A stretch of 64,000 nt of DNA from positions 1-64,000 of the forward strand of contig NZ_JAHKQA010000072.1 of assembly GCF_018860705.1 (NCBI RefSeq), read 5' to 3'. The notes under the pieces are model-generated. The model was not told the origin of the DNA, searched no databases, and saw only the letters and a program-made list of their open reading frames with translations. Positions 34,216-44,788 of this stretch are shown in pieces (positions within the stretch are counted from its first letter, which is position 1; each line of letters begins with the position of its first letter). The translations under genes were made by a program, and so were the position numbers. Source of the DNA: Citreicella sp. C3M06. GTDB taxonomy: Bacteria > Pseudomonadota > Alphaproteobacteria > Rhodobacterales > Rhodobacteraceae.

Positions 34216-36234
34216 TCAAAGAAGACCCTTGGCCGCCGCGACAACGCCCTCGGCGGTGATGCCGAACTTCTCGTAAAGCGTTTCCGCCGGGGCAGAGGCG
34301 CCAAAGCCATCCATCCCCACGAACGCCGCCTTGGCTTCCTTGCCGCGCTCGCCGCACAGCCACTTGTCCCAGCCAAAGCGGGTCGCGGCCTCGATGCCCA
34401 CACGCACCGGGCCCGGCGGCAGGATCTTGCGGCGGTAGGCTTCGTCCTGCGCCTCGAACAGCTCCCAGCAAGGCATCGACACAACCCGCGTGCCGATCCC
34501 CTCGGCCTGCAAGGCGTCGCGGGCCGCCATGGCAATCTCGACCTCCGAGCCGGCGGCCAGCAGGATGACCTGCCGCTTGCCCTCGGCATCGGCCATCACA
34601 TAGGCACCCTTTTCCGTCAGGTTGCTGTTCTTGTGATCGGTGCGCAGCGTCGGCAGGTTCTGACGCGTCAGCGACAGCACCGACGGCGTTGCCTTCTGCG
34701 ACAGGGCGATTTCCCAAGCTTCGGCGGTCTCGACGATGTCGGCGGGGCGGAACACCAGCGTGTTCGGCGTGGCGCGCGAAATCGCGAGATGCTCGATCGG
34801 CTGGTGCGTCGGGCCATCCTCGCCAAGGCCGATGCTGTCATGGGTCATGACAAACACAGTGGGAATGCGCTGAAGCGCCGCAAGACGCATCGCCGGGCGG
34901 GCATAGTCGGTGAAGGCCATGAAGGTGCCGCCATAGGGGCGGATGCCGCCATGCAGCGCCATGCCGTTCATCGCCGAGGCCATGCCGTGCTCGCGGATGC
35001 CCCAGTACACGTAGCGCCCGCCACGGTTGTCGATGTCGAACACGCCCAGATCGCCGGTCTTGGTGTTGTTCGATCCCGTCAGGTCGGCAGAGCCGCCAAC
35101 GGTTTCGCCCAGCACCGGGTTGACGACCTCAAGCACCATTTCAGAGGCCTTGCGGGTGGCAAGGCTGGGCGCCGCTTCCGAATTCTGCTTCTTCAGAGCG
35201 CGGATCACCGACGACAACTTCTTGGGCACATCGCCCGCATAGACGCGGGTCAGCTCGGCCTGCTTGCGCTCGGACATGCCGGCGATGCGGCTCTCCCATG
35301 CCGTGCGCTCAGAGGCACCGCGCGCGCCGGCTTCTTCCCACCAGCTTTTGATTTCGGCGGGCACCTCGAACGGGCCGGATTTCCAGCCCCATGCCGCCTT
35401 GGCGGCGGTGTTCTGCTCGGCGTTGGTCAGCGCGCCGTGACCTTTCGACGTGTCCTGCGAGGCGTGACCGAGCGCGATATGCGTCTTGCAGGCGATCATC
35501 GAGGGTTGATCGGTGACCTTCTTCGCCGCGACGATGGCAGCATCGATCGCCTCCGGATCATGGCCGTCGATTTCCTGCACATGCCAGCCCGACGCCTTGA
35601 AGCGCGCGACCTGATCGGTGCGGTCCGACAGCGAGACCTTGCCGTCGATGGTGATGTCGTTGTTGTCCCAGAACACCGTCAGGCGACCAAGACCGTAGCG
35701 GCCCGCCAGTCCGATGGCTTCCTGGCTGATGCCTTCCATCAGGCAGCCGTCCCCGGCGATGACCCAGGTGCGGTGATCCTGCGCCTGTTTGCCGAAACGG
35801 GCGCGCAGGATTTCCTCGGCCATGGCAAAGCCGACCGAATGTGCCAGCCCCTGACCCAGCGGGCCGGTGGTCATCTCGATGCCGTCGGCGTGGAAATTCT
35901 CGGGGTGGCCAGCGGTGCGCGCGCCCCACTGGCGGAAGTTTTTGACCTCGTCCAGCGTGATCTGCGCATCGCCCGCAAGATACAGCAGCGCATAAAGCAG
36001 CATCGAGCCGTGGCCCGCTGACAGGATGAACCGGTCGCGATCGGGCCATGTCGGGTTGGCGGCATCGAATTTCATGTGCTTTGACCACAGCACGGTGGCG
36101 ACGTCGGCCATGCCGATGGGCATGCCGGAATGACCGCTGTTGGCAGCCGCGACGGCGTCGAGCGTCAGGGCGCGGATGGCGGCAGCCCGCATCCAGTGAT
36201 CGGGATGGGCTTCGGATAGGGCCTTGATGTCCAC
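34216..36234 (-). CDS. tkt: Transketolase
   Basis: A 672-residue thiamine-diphosphate enzyme of the pentose phosphate/Calvin pathways. [19 protein letters not shown] at the N-terminus, [13 protein letters not shown] for Mg-ThDP binding, [14 protein letters not shown] around the catalytic Glu region. I chose GTG 36234 ([14 protein letters not shown]), which gives the usual length; an upstream ATG adds 42 residues without family likeness. GAGGA lies about 10 bases upstream. Confidence 0.95.
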   Translation of the reverse strand: MDIKALSEAHPDHWMRAAAIRALTLDAVAAANSGHSGMPIGMADVATVLWSKHMKFDAANPTWPDRDRFILSAGHGSMLLYALLYLAGDAQITLDEVKNFRQWGARTAGHPENFHADGIEMTTGPLGQGLAHSVGFAMAEEILRARFGKQAQDHRTWVIAGDGCLMEGISQEAIGLAGRYGLGRLTVFWDNNDITIDGKVSLSDRTDQVARFKASGWHVQEIDGHDPEAIDAAIVAAKKVTDQPSMIACKTHIALGHASQDTSKGHGALTNAEQNTAAKAAWGWKSGPFEVPAEIKSWWEEAGARGASERTAWESRIAGMSERKQAELTRVYAGDVPKKLSSVIRALKKQNSEAAPSLATRKASEMVLEVVNPVLGETVGGSADLTGSNNTKTGDLGVFDIDNRGGRYVYWGIREHGMASAMNGMALHGGIRPYGGTFMAFTDYARPAMRLAALQRIPTVFVMTHDSIGLGEDGPTHQPIEHLAISRATPNTLVFRPADIVETAEAWEIALSQKATPSVLSLTRQNLPTLRTDHKNSNLTEKGAYVMADAEGKRQVILLAAGSEVEIAMAARDALQAEGIGTRVVSMPCWELFEAQDEAYRRKILPPGPVRVGIEAATRFGWDKWLCGERGKEAKAAFVGMDGFGASAPAETLYEKFGITAEGVVAAAKGLL

Positions 36235-36485
36235 GGGGGGCGTCCTCTCTCTCTCCTCGGAGCTTTGCGTGTCGGGAATAGGCAGAGCGCCGTAGAATGG
36301 CAAGTGTTGGCGCAATCCTTGGCGGTTTTCGGGGTTTTTGGCGTGAAGGACGGGGTGCAAGCCGTTGATGGATCAGAGGGGCGCAATTTCCGTGCCCGCT
36401 TGCTAAACTATGATCAAATGCGGCGGATGCGATTCGCGACAGCAGGACGCAACAGGCCGCGAGAGCAAAGACAGACGAGGGCGAC

Positions 36486-37049
36486 ATGACCGAAATCGAC
36501 GAGTTGCAGGGGCGGCTGACCCGAGCCCTTGACCGCATCGCACAGGGAGTGACGCAGCTTTCGGCGCCGATGCCCGTATCCGAAGAAGATCTTCCTGCCG
36601 AGCCGGCGGAGGATGCCGTGTCGGCGGCGGAAATCGCCCGGCTGACAGAGCTTCTTGACGAAGAGAAGATTGCCAATTCCCAACTCGAAGAACGCAATCG
36701 CGCCCTGAACGCGCGGCTGAGCGAAACACCTGCGCCCGCGCCTGCGGATGCGGCGCTGCAAGAACAGTTCGCGGCGCAGCGCGAAAGCATGGCCGAGCTG
36801 GACAGCGAATTGCAGCGCCTGCGCCTGTCGAATGAAATGCTGCGCAAGTCCTGCGAGGACATGCGGGTCGCGCTTCAGGATGGTCTGGGCGAGCCGCATC
36901 TGATCAATCAGGCAATGCTGGCCGAGCTGGAATCGCTGCGCTCGGCGCGGGCGGTCGAACAGGCCGAGCTGCGCGCCGTGCTGGGCGCGATCGAGCCGGT
37001 GCTCTCCGAGTCGTCGGGCCTTGCCGCACAGCAGGAGACGGTGCAATGA
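36486..37049 (+). CDS. Coiled-coil protein coupled to zapA
   Basis: A 187-residue, acidic and almost wholly helical protein with long heptad stretches (ARLTELLDEEKIANSQLEER, ELDSELQRLRLSNEMLRKS). No membrane part. I cannot name a family. Its stop overlaps the zapA ATG (ATGA), so it probably works with the divisome protein ZapA. Similar pairs occur in related genomes as far as I recall. Confidence 0.75.
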   Translation: MTEIDELQGRLTRALDRIAQGVTQLSAPMPVSEEDLPAEPAEDAVSAAEIARLTELLDEEKIANSQLEERNRALNARLSETPAPAPADAALQEQFAAQRESMAELDSELQRLRLSNEMLRKSCEDMRVALQDGLGEPHLINQAMLAELESLRSARAVEQAELRAVLGAIEPVLSESSGLAAQQETVQ

Positions 37050-37519
37050 GCCAGATCGAAGTGCAGATCAAGATCGGCGGGCGGGTGTTCGATGTTGCCT
37101 GCCAGTCGGGCGAAGAGCAATTCTTGCTGACCGCCGCGCGTATGCTCGACAACGAAGCCGATGTTCTGGTGAGCCAGATCGGTCGGATGCCCGAAGGGCG
37201 GATGCTGCTGATGGCGGGGCTGATGCTGGCAGACAAGACCGCTGGGCTCGAAGACCGGTTGCGCGCCGCCGAGGACCGCATTGGCGAGCTGAACGACGAG
37301 ATCGGCTATCTCAAGTCGAAGGGGGGCGCGGCCCCCGCCGCAGCGCCCGAGCCAGAGCGGATCGAAGTGCCGGTCGAGGTTCCGGTGGAAGTGCCGGTCG
37401 AGGTGCGCGTGGAGGTGCCGGTCGAGGTGATGCCCGAAGGTCTGGTGGAAGCGCTGGCCGAATTGGCGGAGCTGGCCGAGGGCATCGCGGGGGATGTCGA
37501 GGAAAAGCTGGCCTCGTAA
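37046..37519 (+). CDS. zapA: Cell division protein ZapA with repeat tail
   Basis: 157 residues. The first 90 are ZapA (VQIKIGGRVFDVACQSGEEQ, AARMLDNEADVL, MLLMAGLMLADK, then a coiled coil), which cross-links FtsZ filaments. The rest is unusual: a Pro/Ala linker, then repeated VPVEV units (about 113-129) and an Ala/Leu/Glu helix. Typical ZapA is about 100-130 residues, so the tail is an extension. Confidence 0.88.
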   Translation: MSQIEVQIKIGGRVFDVACQSGEEQFLLTAARMLDNEADVLVSQIGRMPEGRMLLMAGLMLADKTAGLEDRLRAAEDRIGELNDEIGYLKSKGGAAPAAAPEPERIEVPVEVPVEVPVEVRVEVPVEVMPEGLVEALAELAELAEGIAGDVEEKLAS

Positions 37520-37543
37520 TCCGCGCGCGTAGCTGAAGAGGCA

Positions 37544-37576
37544 AGGGGCGGCGCCACCCGGCGACCGCCCCCTTTC
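37544..37576 (+). terminator. Terminator after zapA
   Basis: aggggcgg and ccgccccct form a stem around an 11-13 base loop, followed by ttctttg. Confidence 0.75.
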
Positions 37577-37597
37577 TTTGTCCGGACCTGCCTGCCG

Positions 37598-37628
37598 GGC
37601 CTGAAATTTTTAGCTAAAACTTCAGGCC
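37598..37628 (-). terminator. Hairpin after eno
   Basis: ggcctgaa and ttcaggcc flank an AT-rich inner palindrome (ttttagctaaaa), 15 bases after the eno stop codon on the minus strand. Confidence 0.7.
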
Positions 37629-37642
37629 GCTCAGGCGATGGG

Positions 37643-38947
<1,305 letters not shown>

Positions 38948-39115
38948 TCACGAGCTATAGCACCGACACAGAGGATGTAAACTTGCACCGCAGACACACC
39001 CTTCCGGAGACTTTTGCCAAATGCCGCATCGCGGCTAGATGCACCGGCAGGCACAGAAATTCACCAAGGATCGGGAGGGGCGAGGAGGAGGCGCGCCAAC
39101 CGGGCAGGAGCAGGC

Positions 39116-40276
39116 ATGGAAGAAGAACTGGGACACCTCGAAGAACAGGTCGACACGATCACGCAAGAGGTCGAACAGCTGATCCCGGTGCTGCCGGACT
39201 GGGTGATGCCGATCGCGGTGCTTGGCGTGGCGTTTCTGTTCGGATTGTTGTTCCACCGGGTGATATTCGCGCTCCTGAACCGCGCGGTGGCGAAAAAGGA
39301 TCTGTTCTGGCGCAGCCTTGTTGCGCGAACGCGTCGGCCGATGCGCTTGGCGGTGCTGGTGGCGGTGCTGTCGGTTGGCGTTTCGGTGGCGCCGCTATCA
39401 CCCCGGGGCACTGCGGTGGCACAGCATGGATTGTTGATTGCTTTCATGGTACTCGTTGCCTGGCTGATCTACACTGCGCTGCACATCTGGACGACGGTGC
39501 ATCTGCGCAAGTTCACGCTGGATAGCGAGGACAATTACCTCGCCCGCAAGCATGTCACCCAAAGCCGTATTCTCGTGCGGGTCGCCACCTGGGTGATCGT
39601 CATCGTTGCGGTGGCGGCAATCCTGATGACCTTTGAAAGCGTCCGGCAGTGGGGCGTCTCGCTGCTTGCAGCTGGCGGGGCGGCTGGTATCGTCGTCGGT
39701 CTGGCCTTTCAGCCGGTGCTGAAGAACATGATCGCGGGCATCCAGCTGGCGATCACCCAACCGATCCGCATCGACGATGCGGTGATCGTCGAGGGTGAAT
39801 GGGGGCAGGTCGAAGAAATCACCGGCACCTATGTTGTGATCAAGATCTGGGACTGGCGCCGGCTCGTGGTGCCGTTGAGCTATTTCATCGAACAGCCGTT
39901 CCAGAACTGGACCCGCGAGACCGCCTCGCTGATCGGTACGGTCTTGTTATATCTGGATCATACGACCGACATCAAAGCCCTGCGGGCGCAGGCGAAAACG
40001 GTGGTCGAGGGCTCTGCGCTCTGGGACGGCAACGTCTTTGCGGTGCAGGTGAACGATTTCCGCGAGCGCGTGATGGAGGTGCGGGTGCTGGCCTCGGCGC
40101 GCAACGCGCCGCGTACCTATGACTTGCGCTGCGAAATCCGCGAGAAACTGGTGACCTGGATCCAGAAAGACATGCCCACCGCGCTGCCGCGCACCCGCGA
40201 GACCGTATCGGTCGACGCCCGGGCCCGGCAGATGCATCCCGATATCGAAGTCGTCAGCCGCGCGCCTTTTTCCTAA
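39116..40276 (+). CDS. MscS-family mechanosensitive channel
   Basis: A 386-residue protein with three to four N-terminal membrane segments (VMPIAVLGVAFLFGLLFHRV, AFMVLVAWLIYTALHIW, WVIVIVAVAAILMTF) and the MscS pore helix and beta domain: LLAAGGAAGIVVGLAFQPVL, then NMIAGIQLAITQPIRIDDAV and VVPLSYFIEQPFQNWT. The ATG at 39116 has GGAG close upstream. It probably releases solutes under osmotic downshock. Confidence 0.92.
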   Translation: MEEELGHLEEQVDTITQEVEQLIPVLPDWVMPIAVLGVAFLFGLLFHRVIFALLNRAVAKKDLFWRSLVARTRRPMRLAVLVAVLSVGVSVAPLSPRGTAVAQHGLLIAFMVLVAWLIYTALHIWTTVHLRKFTLDSEDNYLARKHVTQSRILVRVATWVIVIVAVAAILMTFESVRQWGVSLLAAGGAAGIVVGLAFQPVLKNMIAGIQLAITQPIRIDDAVIVEGEWGQVEEITGTYVVIKIWDWRRLVVPLSYFIEQPFQNWTRETASLIGTVLLYLDHTTDIKALRAQAKTVVEGSALWDGNVFAVQVNDFRERVMEVRVLASARNAPRTYDLRCEIREKLVTWIQKDMPTALPRTRETVSVDARARQMHPDIEVVSRAPFS

Positions 40277-40329
40277 AGCATGTACCCGTGTCAAATGGCG
40301 AAGGGGGGGCGCTGCCCCCCCGCGCGTCG

Positions 40330-40362
40330 CGCTCCCCCGGGGATATTTAAGGCCAGAAGAAG
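40330..40362 (+). repeat. Intergenic repeat, copy A
   Basis: Contains ggggatatttaaggccagaa followed by gaag. An inverted near-copy lies at 42346-42376, so the ABC-F gene is bracketed. A following segment (ttcatcttgcc..taaactcccg, from 40384) also resembles 34156-34180. Confidence 0.6.
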
Positions 40363-40449
40363 CTGGGGCGCGGCGCTTCATCTTCATCTTGCCAGTTAAA
40401 CTCCCGCCGGAGGCTGGCCGGCCCTTGCGACCAGGCGCTGCGTTGCGGA

Positions 40450-42300
40450 TCAGGTGCTTTCTGCGGTCTCCAGCTTTTCCGCTGCGGCTTCCCAAAGCGC
40501 TTCGGCCTTGCGAAGCCCTTCCATGACCTCGGCGTATTTGCGATTCCAGGTCGCCAGTTCGCCGGCGCGCTCGGTCTCGTAAAGCGCCGGATCGGCGAGC
40601 TTCTTCGCAAGCTTCTCGCGCATTTCCTCGATCTTCTCGATGCGGGCTTCGCATTTGCGCAGATCCGATCGCAGGGCCTGAACCTCGTCGCGGGATGGGC
40701 GGGCGATCTTGGGCTTGGGCTTTTCGGCCTTTGCCGGTTTCTCCGAGGTCAGTAGCATGGCGCGATATGCGTCGAGATCGTCGTCATAGGGCGTGACGGT
40801 GCCGTCCTTGACCAGCCAGAGCCGGTCGGCCACGAGGCTGAGCAGGTGCATGTCGTGGCTGACAAGGATCACCGCGCCGGAATAGGCGGCAAGCGCCTGG
40901 ATCAGCGCCTCGCGGCTTTCGATGTCGAGGTGGTTGGTCGGCTCGTCGAGGATCAGCATATGCGGCGCGTCCAGCGTCGCCAGAAGCAGCGACAACCGCG
41001 CCTTCTGCCCGCCCGACAGTCGCCCGACTTCTGTTTCAGCCTGCGCCGCCATCAACCCGAACCCGGCAAGCTGGGCGCGCAGCTTCGACTGCAGCACGCC
41101 GGGGCGTTCGCGTTGCAGATGCTGAAGCGGCGTCTCGTCAAGATGCAGCTCGTCGACCTGGTGCTGGGCGAAATAGCCGATGCGCAGCTTCGAGGATACG
41201 GTCTGCTTGCCGTCCATCAGGGGCAGGCGGCCAGCCAGCAGCTTCGACAACGTCGATTTGCCCTGGCCGTTGCGCCCTAGCAAAGCAATCCGGTCATCCT
41301 GATCGATGCGCAGGGTCAGCCGTTTCAGAACGGCCCGGTCGTCATATCCCGTCACGCCACCTTCCAGCGCCACGATGGGCGGGGACAGTTGATCGGGCTG
41401 CGGAAAGCTGAACACCTGCTGCGCCGCATCCTCGGGCGCGGTGATCGTCTCCATCTTCTCGATCATCTTCAGGCGTGCCTGAGCCTGTTTGGCCTTCGAT
41501 GCCTTGGCCCGGAACCGGTCGACGAAGCTCTGCAAATGTGCGCGCCGGTCGTCCTGCTTGCGCGCCGCCGCTGCCTGAACCGCGCGGCGTTCGGCGCGGG
41601 TGCGCGCAAAGGTATCGTAGCCGCCTTGATACAACGTCAGTTGCCGCGCTTCCAGATGCAGGATCGCACCGACGGCCCGGTTCAGCAGCCCCCGGTCGTG
41701 CGAGATCACGATCACCGTATGGGGATATTTCGCCAGATAGGTTTCCAGCCACAGCGCGCCTTCAAGGTCGAGATAGTTGGTCGGTTCGTCCAACAGCAGC
41801 AGGTCGGGCTGCGCGAACAGCACCCCAGCCAGAGCCAGCCGCATCCGCCAGCCACCCGAAAAATCCGAGCTCGGGCGCTGCTGGTCGGTCTCGGAAAACC
41901 CGAGCCCCTTGAGGATCGACGAAGCGCGGCCCTCGGCGGACCATGCATCGATATCGGCCAGACGGGTCTGCACCTCGGCGATGCGGTGGGCGTCGGTCGC
42001 TGTTTCGGCCTCGACCATCAGCGCGGCGCGTTCCTGATCCGCCTCGAGCACCGTCTCGATCAGCGTCTTCGAAGACGCGGGCGCTTCTTGCGCAACGCCG
42101 CCGATGCGGGCGCGTTCTGGCATGGTGATCTCGCCACCGTCCAGCGTCAGCTGCCCCCGGATCAGGCGGAACAGCGTGGTCTTGCCCGCGCCGTTCGGTC
42201 CGACGAGGCCAACCTTGTGGCCTGCAGGAATGGTGGCGCTTGCGCCTTCGAAGAGGGGCCGGCCCTCAATGGAAAAAGATATATCGTCGATCCTGAGCAT
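40450..42300 (-). CDS. ABC-F ATPase (Uup-like)
   Basis: 616 residues with two ATPase domains and no membrane segment. Walker A GPNGAGKTT and GRNGQGKST; signatures DFSGGWRMRLALAG and RLSGGQKARLSLL; Walker B LLLDEPTNYLDLEG and LILDEPTNHLDIES. A charged linker separates them and the C-terminus is a coiled coil (KCEARIEKIEEMREKLAKKL) as in Uup. ABC-F proteins act on ribosomes or on DNA repair intermediates; which applies here is open. Confidence 0.94.
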   Translation of the reverse strand: MLRIDDISFSIEGRPLFEGASATIPAGHKVGLVGPNGAGKTTLFRLIRGQLTLDGGEITMPERARIGGVAQEAPASSKTLIETVLEADQERAALMVEAETATDAHRIAEVQTRLADIDAWSAEGRASSILKGLGFSETDQQRPSSDFSGGWRMRLALAGVLFAQPDLLLLDEPTNYLDLEGALWLETYLAKYPHTVIVISHDRGLLNRAVGAILHLEARQLTLYQGGYDTFARTRAERRAVQAAAARKQDDRRAHLQSFVDRFRAKASKAKQAQARLKMIEKMETITAPEDAAQQVFSFPQPDQLSPPIVALEGGVTGYDDRAVLKRLTLRIDQDDRIALLGRNGQGKSTLSKLLAGRLPLMDGKQTVSSKLRIGYFAQHQVDELHLDETPLQHLQRERPGVLQSKLRAQLAGFGLMAAQAETEVGRLSGGQKARLSLLLATLDAPHMLILDEPTNHLDIESREALIQALAAYSGAVILVSHDMHLLSLVADRLWLVKDGTVTPYDDDLDAYRAMLLTSEKPAKAEKPKPKIARPSRDEVQALRSDLRKCEARIEKIEEMREKLAKKLADPALYETERAGELATWNRKYAEVMEGLRKAEALWEAAAEKLETAEST

Positions 42301-42345
42301 ATGCGGCCCTTAGCAGAGCCCGCTACCGGCGGAAATCCCCATCCT

Positions 42346-42376
42346 CTTCTTCTGGCCGGAAATATCCCGGGGAGCG
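42346..42376 (-). repeat. Intergenic repeat, copy B (inverted)
   Basis: Inverse of copy A at 40330-40362, differing at a few bases (ggccgg for ttaa-gg centre). It lies just upstream of the ABC-F start. Confidence 0.6.
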
Positions 42377-42551
42377 CGAGGGGCTGGCCCCTCGCTGGTG
42401 CAACCATGCAGCCTGGCAGTGATCCGAACAGACCGCGCCACCGAACCGGCTGGCAACCATCAAGCCTTCCCAATTGCTGTACGCCATGCTAACGCCCTGC
42501 AAGACTACTGGCCGGGCCCGATGCCCGGCCTTTCGCTAATGGAGACCTATC

Positions 42552-42974
42552 ATGGCCGTCGAACGCACTCTTTCGATCATCAAGCCCGATGCCACCCGCC
42601 GCAACCTGACTGGCAAGATCAACGCCAAGTTCGAGGAAGCGGGCCTGCGCATCGTCGCGCAGAAGCGCATTCAGCTCACCAAGGCGCAGGCCGGTGAGTT
42701 CTACAAGGTTCACGCCGAGCGTCCCTTCTACGACGAACTGTGCGAATTCATGGCGTCCGAACCGGTCGTCGTGCAGGTTCTCGAAGGCGAAGGCGCCATC
42801 GCAAAGAACCGTGAAGTGATGGGCGCAACCAACCCGGCCGACGCGGCCGAGGGTACCATCCGCGCCGAATTCGCCGAGTCGGTTGGCGAGAACTCGGTTC
42901 ACGGGTCCGACGCACCGGAAACCGCCGCTGAGGAGATCGCTTACTATTTCTCGGGCCTCGAACTGGTCGGCTAA
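42552..42974 (+). CDS. ndk: Nucleoside diphosphate kinase
   Basis: 140 residues, standard. [20 protein letters not shown] at the N-terminus, [20 protein letters not shown], and the phosphorylated His in [17 protein letters not shown]. Balances nucleoside triphosphates. GGAG lies before the ATG; a terminator follows. Confidence 0.98.
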   Translation: MAVERTLSIIKPDATRRNLTGKINAKFEEAGLRIVAQKRIQLTKAQAGEFYKVHAERPFYDELCEFMASEPVVVQVLEGEGAIAKNREVMGATNPADAAEGTIRAEFAESVGENSVHGSDAPETAAEEIAYYFSGLELVG

Positions 42975-43006
42975 GCCGACGCAGACGCAGCGCGAATCTT
43001 TGAATC

Positions 43007-43034
43007 AGGGCCTCGGGAAACCGGGGCCCTTTTT
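43007..43034 (+). terminator. Terminator of ndk
   Basis: agggcctcgg and ccggggccct (one G-U) around gaaa, followed by ttttcg. Confidence 0.93.
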
Positions 43035-43265
43035 CGTTTCATTTCGGTTTGTTTCTTCTTTTTCTACCGTCTGTTCAAACGCATAGATAAGGCTGAGCGT
43101 CGCTGTGGGGGCAATGCGTCGGTGGTCGCCGATACCGGTAGTGGTCGCCTCGGTACGTTATGGCCCCTGTCTCCCGTTCAAAATTTCGGCGGCATGTTCT
43201 CACCGTAAGAGACCGCTCAGACCTATGCAGAAACCCTTGATGAAGGCTGGCATGGGGTCAGCAGC

Positions 43266-43556
43266 TTGAGCTGGGCTCTGGTAGCGGGCAATGACTGGGC
43301 GAGCGTCACCCCGTCGGAGACGTTTGCCGGAACGATGTCCTCGGCTTCGGTGAAACTGTTTTCGGCCTATGCGCAAAATTCCCGCAGCAGCTGGTACGAA
43401 AGCGACGATCTGGAGACCTTTGATTATCTCAATATCGCCGTGCTCATCGGCGACCATAGCATAGCAGCCGTGCAGCATACGGCGTCATGTCTGCTTGTGC
43501 TGGTCGCTTTTGGCCCTGCTGCGCTGTCGCAAGCGCGACTGATCCCATTATCTTGA
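43266..43556 (+). pseudogene. Decayed VPLPA-CTERM protein
   Basis: The frame holds DDLETFDYLNIAVLIGDHSI then AAVQHTASCLLVLVAFGPAA, a mutated version of the VPLPA anchor followed by its hydrophobic span. The expected basic end is found only in another frame (LLRCRKRD before a TGA at about 43545). Upstream the sequence has no good start or signal peptide. It reads as a broken surface-protein gene. 42975-43265 otherwise contains only the ndk terminator and unassigned DNA. Confidence 0.55.
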
Positions 43557-43564
43557 TAAAAAAG

Positions 43565-43586
43565 GCCGCGCGGCCCTCCGCGCGGC
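43565..43586. terminator. Hairpin between convergent units
   Basis: gccgcgcgg and ccgcgcggc around ccct, with an A run before (minus-strand T run) and ttt after. Confidence 0.75.
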
Positions 43587-43616
43587 TTTGTCCAGTAACG
43601 ATTGCTGCCTGTACTG

Positions 43617-44030
43617 TCAGGCAACACCTGCGCCGTGGTAATCCACCGGATCCGTGCCGCCGCGACCGGGGGCGGCGTGGCGCGATTCAACCCAAGTACG
43701 CAGCAGCGCGGCATTTTTCGAGTTGGATTTGTAGCCAACGTCAAGAAGGTCACCGATCAGCGGCAGCAGGCCGATGACCCAGTCGATACCGACGTTCACG
43801 CCCATCTGACCGACGAGGCGCTTGGGGGCGCCCATGGACTGGGCCTCGGACAGGATCCAGACCGAAGGCGCCAGCGCCAGCGTATCTCCAACGCCCGGCA
43901 CAAGGCCGATGATCGAATCCCATCCCAGCCGAATCCGCGTGAACGGCAGGCGAAAGGCCCGGTCCATACGGCGAGCAACCGATTCGACACGTTCCAGCCG
44001 GCGGAAAGGGTCTTCGGCCATGGCGCTCAT
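43617..44030 (-). CDS. DUF4112 membrane protein
   Basis: 137 residues. RLGWDSIIGLVPGVGDTLAL and WVIGLLPLIGDLLDVGYKSN are the DUF4112 hallmarks, the second likely a membrane hairpin. The start ATG at 44030 overlaps the stop of the upstream YqaE gene (ATGA). Function unknown. Confidence 0.9.
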   Translation of the reverse strand: MSAMAEDPFRRLERVESVARRMDRAFRLPFTRIRLGWDSIIGLVPGVGDTLALAPSVWILSEAQSMGAPKRLVGQMGVNVGIDWVIGLLPLIGDLLDVGYKSNSKNAALLRTWVESRHAAPGRGGTDPVDYHGAGVA

Positions 44031-44197
44031 GCGTGCTGCGGTTCGCGGGCGATGATCCAGACGGCGTGAACGATGCCCGGAATGTAGCCCAGAAGGGTCA
44101 GAAGGATGTTCAGCCAGAAATGCTTGCCGATGCCAACCTGAAGAAACACGCCAAGCGGCGGCAGGATGATAGCGGCGATGATGCGGATCAGGTCCAT
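44027..44197 (-). CDS. YqaE/Pmp3-family small membrane protein
   Basis: A 56-residue protein: MDLIRIIAAIILPPLGVFLQ, then GKHFWLNILLTLLGYIPGIV and HAVWII. Two membrane spans with the family's PPLGVF and LLGYIPG motifs. Pmp3-type proteins are linked to membrane potential and salt or osmotic stress. It is coupled to the DUF4112 gene by a four-base overlap. Confidence 0.92.
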   Translation of the reverse strand: MDLIRIIAAIILPPLGVFLQVGIGKHFWLNILLTLLGYIPGIVHAVWIIAREPQHA

Positions 44198-44261
44198 GGG
44201 TCAGGCCTCCGTGTTGCGTTGTGGTTCGACAGACAACCACGCAAGAGCCCAATCGGTTCCG

Positions 44262-44600
44262 TCACGGCATCGGAGCGCGCACGCCGATCTGATCGAGGAT
44301 CGTCTCGAGCCCCGGTGGAAGACCCGTCCTGCCCCGGTCTGCCTTGAGCGCATCGAAGCGTAGGCGCAGCGCCGCCTTTTCCGCGCCGACGCAGTCATTC
44401 CATGGTCGCCCCTGAAGCGCCATGTGCAGCACGAAATAGCCGACGAAATGCGGTTTCGTTCCCGCCTTCAGCATCCGCGCATAGGCTGCGTCTGCGCCGA
44501 TTTCGCGCAGGGTTTCGGCATCGGCGATGCCCGCGCGGGCGCAGGCGGCTTCGACCGCCGGGCCAAGGTTGCGGATCGACGAGATCGGCGTGCCGCTCAT
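44262..44600 (-). CDS. TfoX C-terminal domain protein
   Basis: 112 residues. ISSIRNLGPAVEAACARAGI followed by LREIGADAAYARML matches the TfoX/Sxy C-terminal helical domain; the N-terminal TfoX domain is absent. The full-length relative controls competence in other bacteria; the role of single-domain versions is unclear. Start overlaps the stop of the small gene upstream. Confidence 0.82.
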   Translation of the reverse strand: MSGTPISSIRNLGPAVEAACARAGIADAETLREIGADAAYARMLKAGTKPHFVGYFVLHMALQGRPWNDCVGAEKAALRLRFDALKADRGRTGLPPGLETILDQIGVRAPMP

Positions 44601-44788
44601 GCCGCCACCCTCATGCGCAGATCGGCGGCGTAGCGGGCGGACATATCCGCCGCAGACTGCGCCACCTGACCGCCGGTGCGGAGAAGGGCGTTGCTCTGCG
44701 CTTGGAGCCTGCACGAAGCGTAGCGCAGCTCCCCTCCTGCTGGATCGCTCTGGTCGAGCGTCGACAGTCGGATCGAGAGGCTAGGCAT
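44597..44788 (-). CDS. Possible small protein coupled to the TfoX-domain gene
   Basis: 63 residues (MPSLSIRLSTLDQSDPAGGE onward), no recognised domain. Overlap ATGA with the next gene and AGGGAA before the start support translation. The N-terminal part looks beta-strand-rich and the C-terminal part helical. Confidence 0.5.
   Translation of the reverse strand: MPSLSIRLSTLDQSDPAGGELRYASCRLQAQSNALLRTGGQVAQSAADMSARYAADLRMRVAA

Noticed and set aside
37520-37642. 6S RNA next to zapA
   Set aside because: The gap is only about 120 bp and is filled by two terminators; it does not have the long bulged stem of 6S RNA.
43266-43478. Minus-strand frame at 43200-43478 as a gene
   Set aside because: The plus strand better explains the region as a VPLPA-CTERM relic, and the minus frame has no family features.
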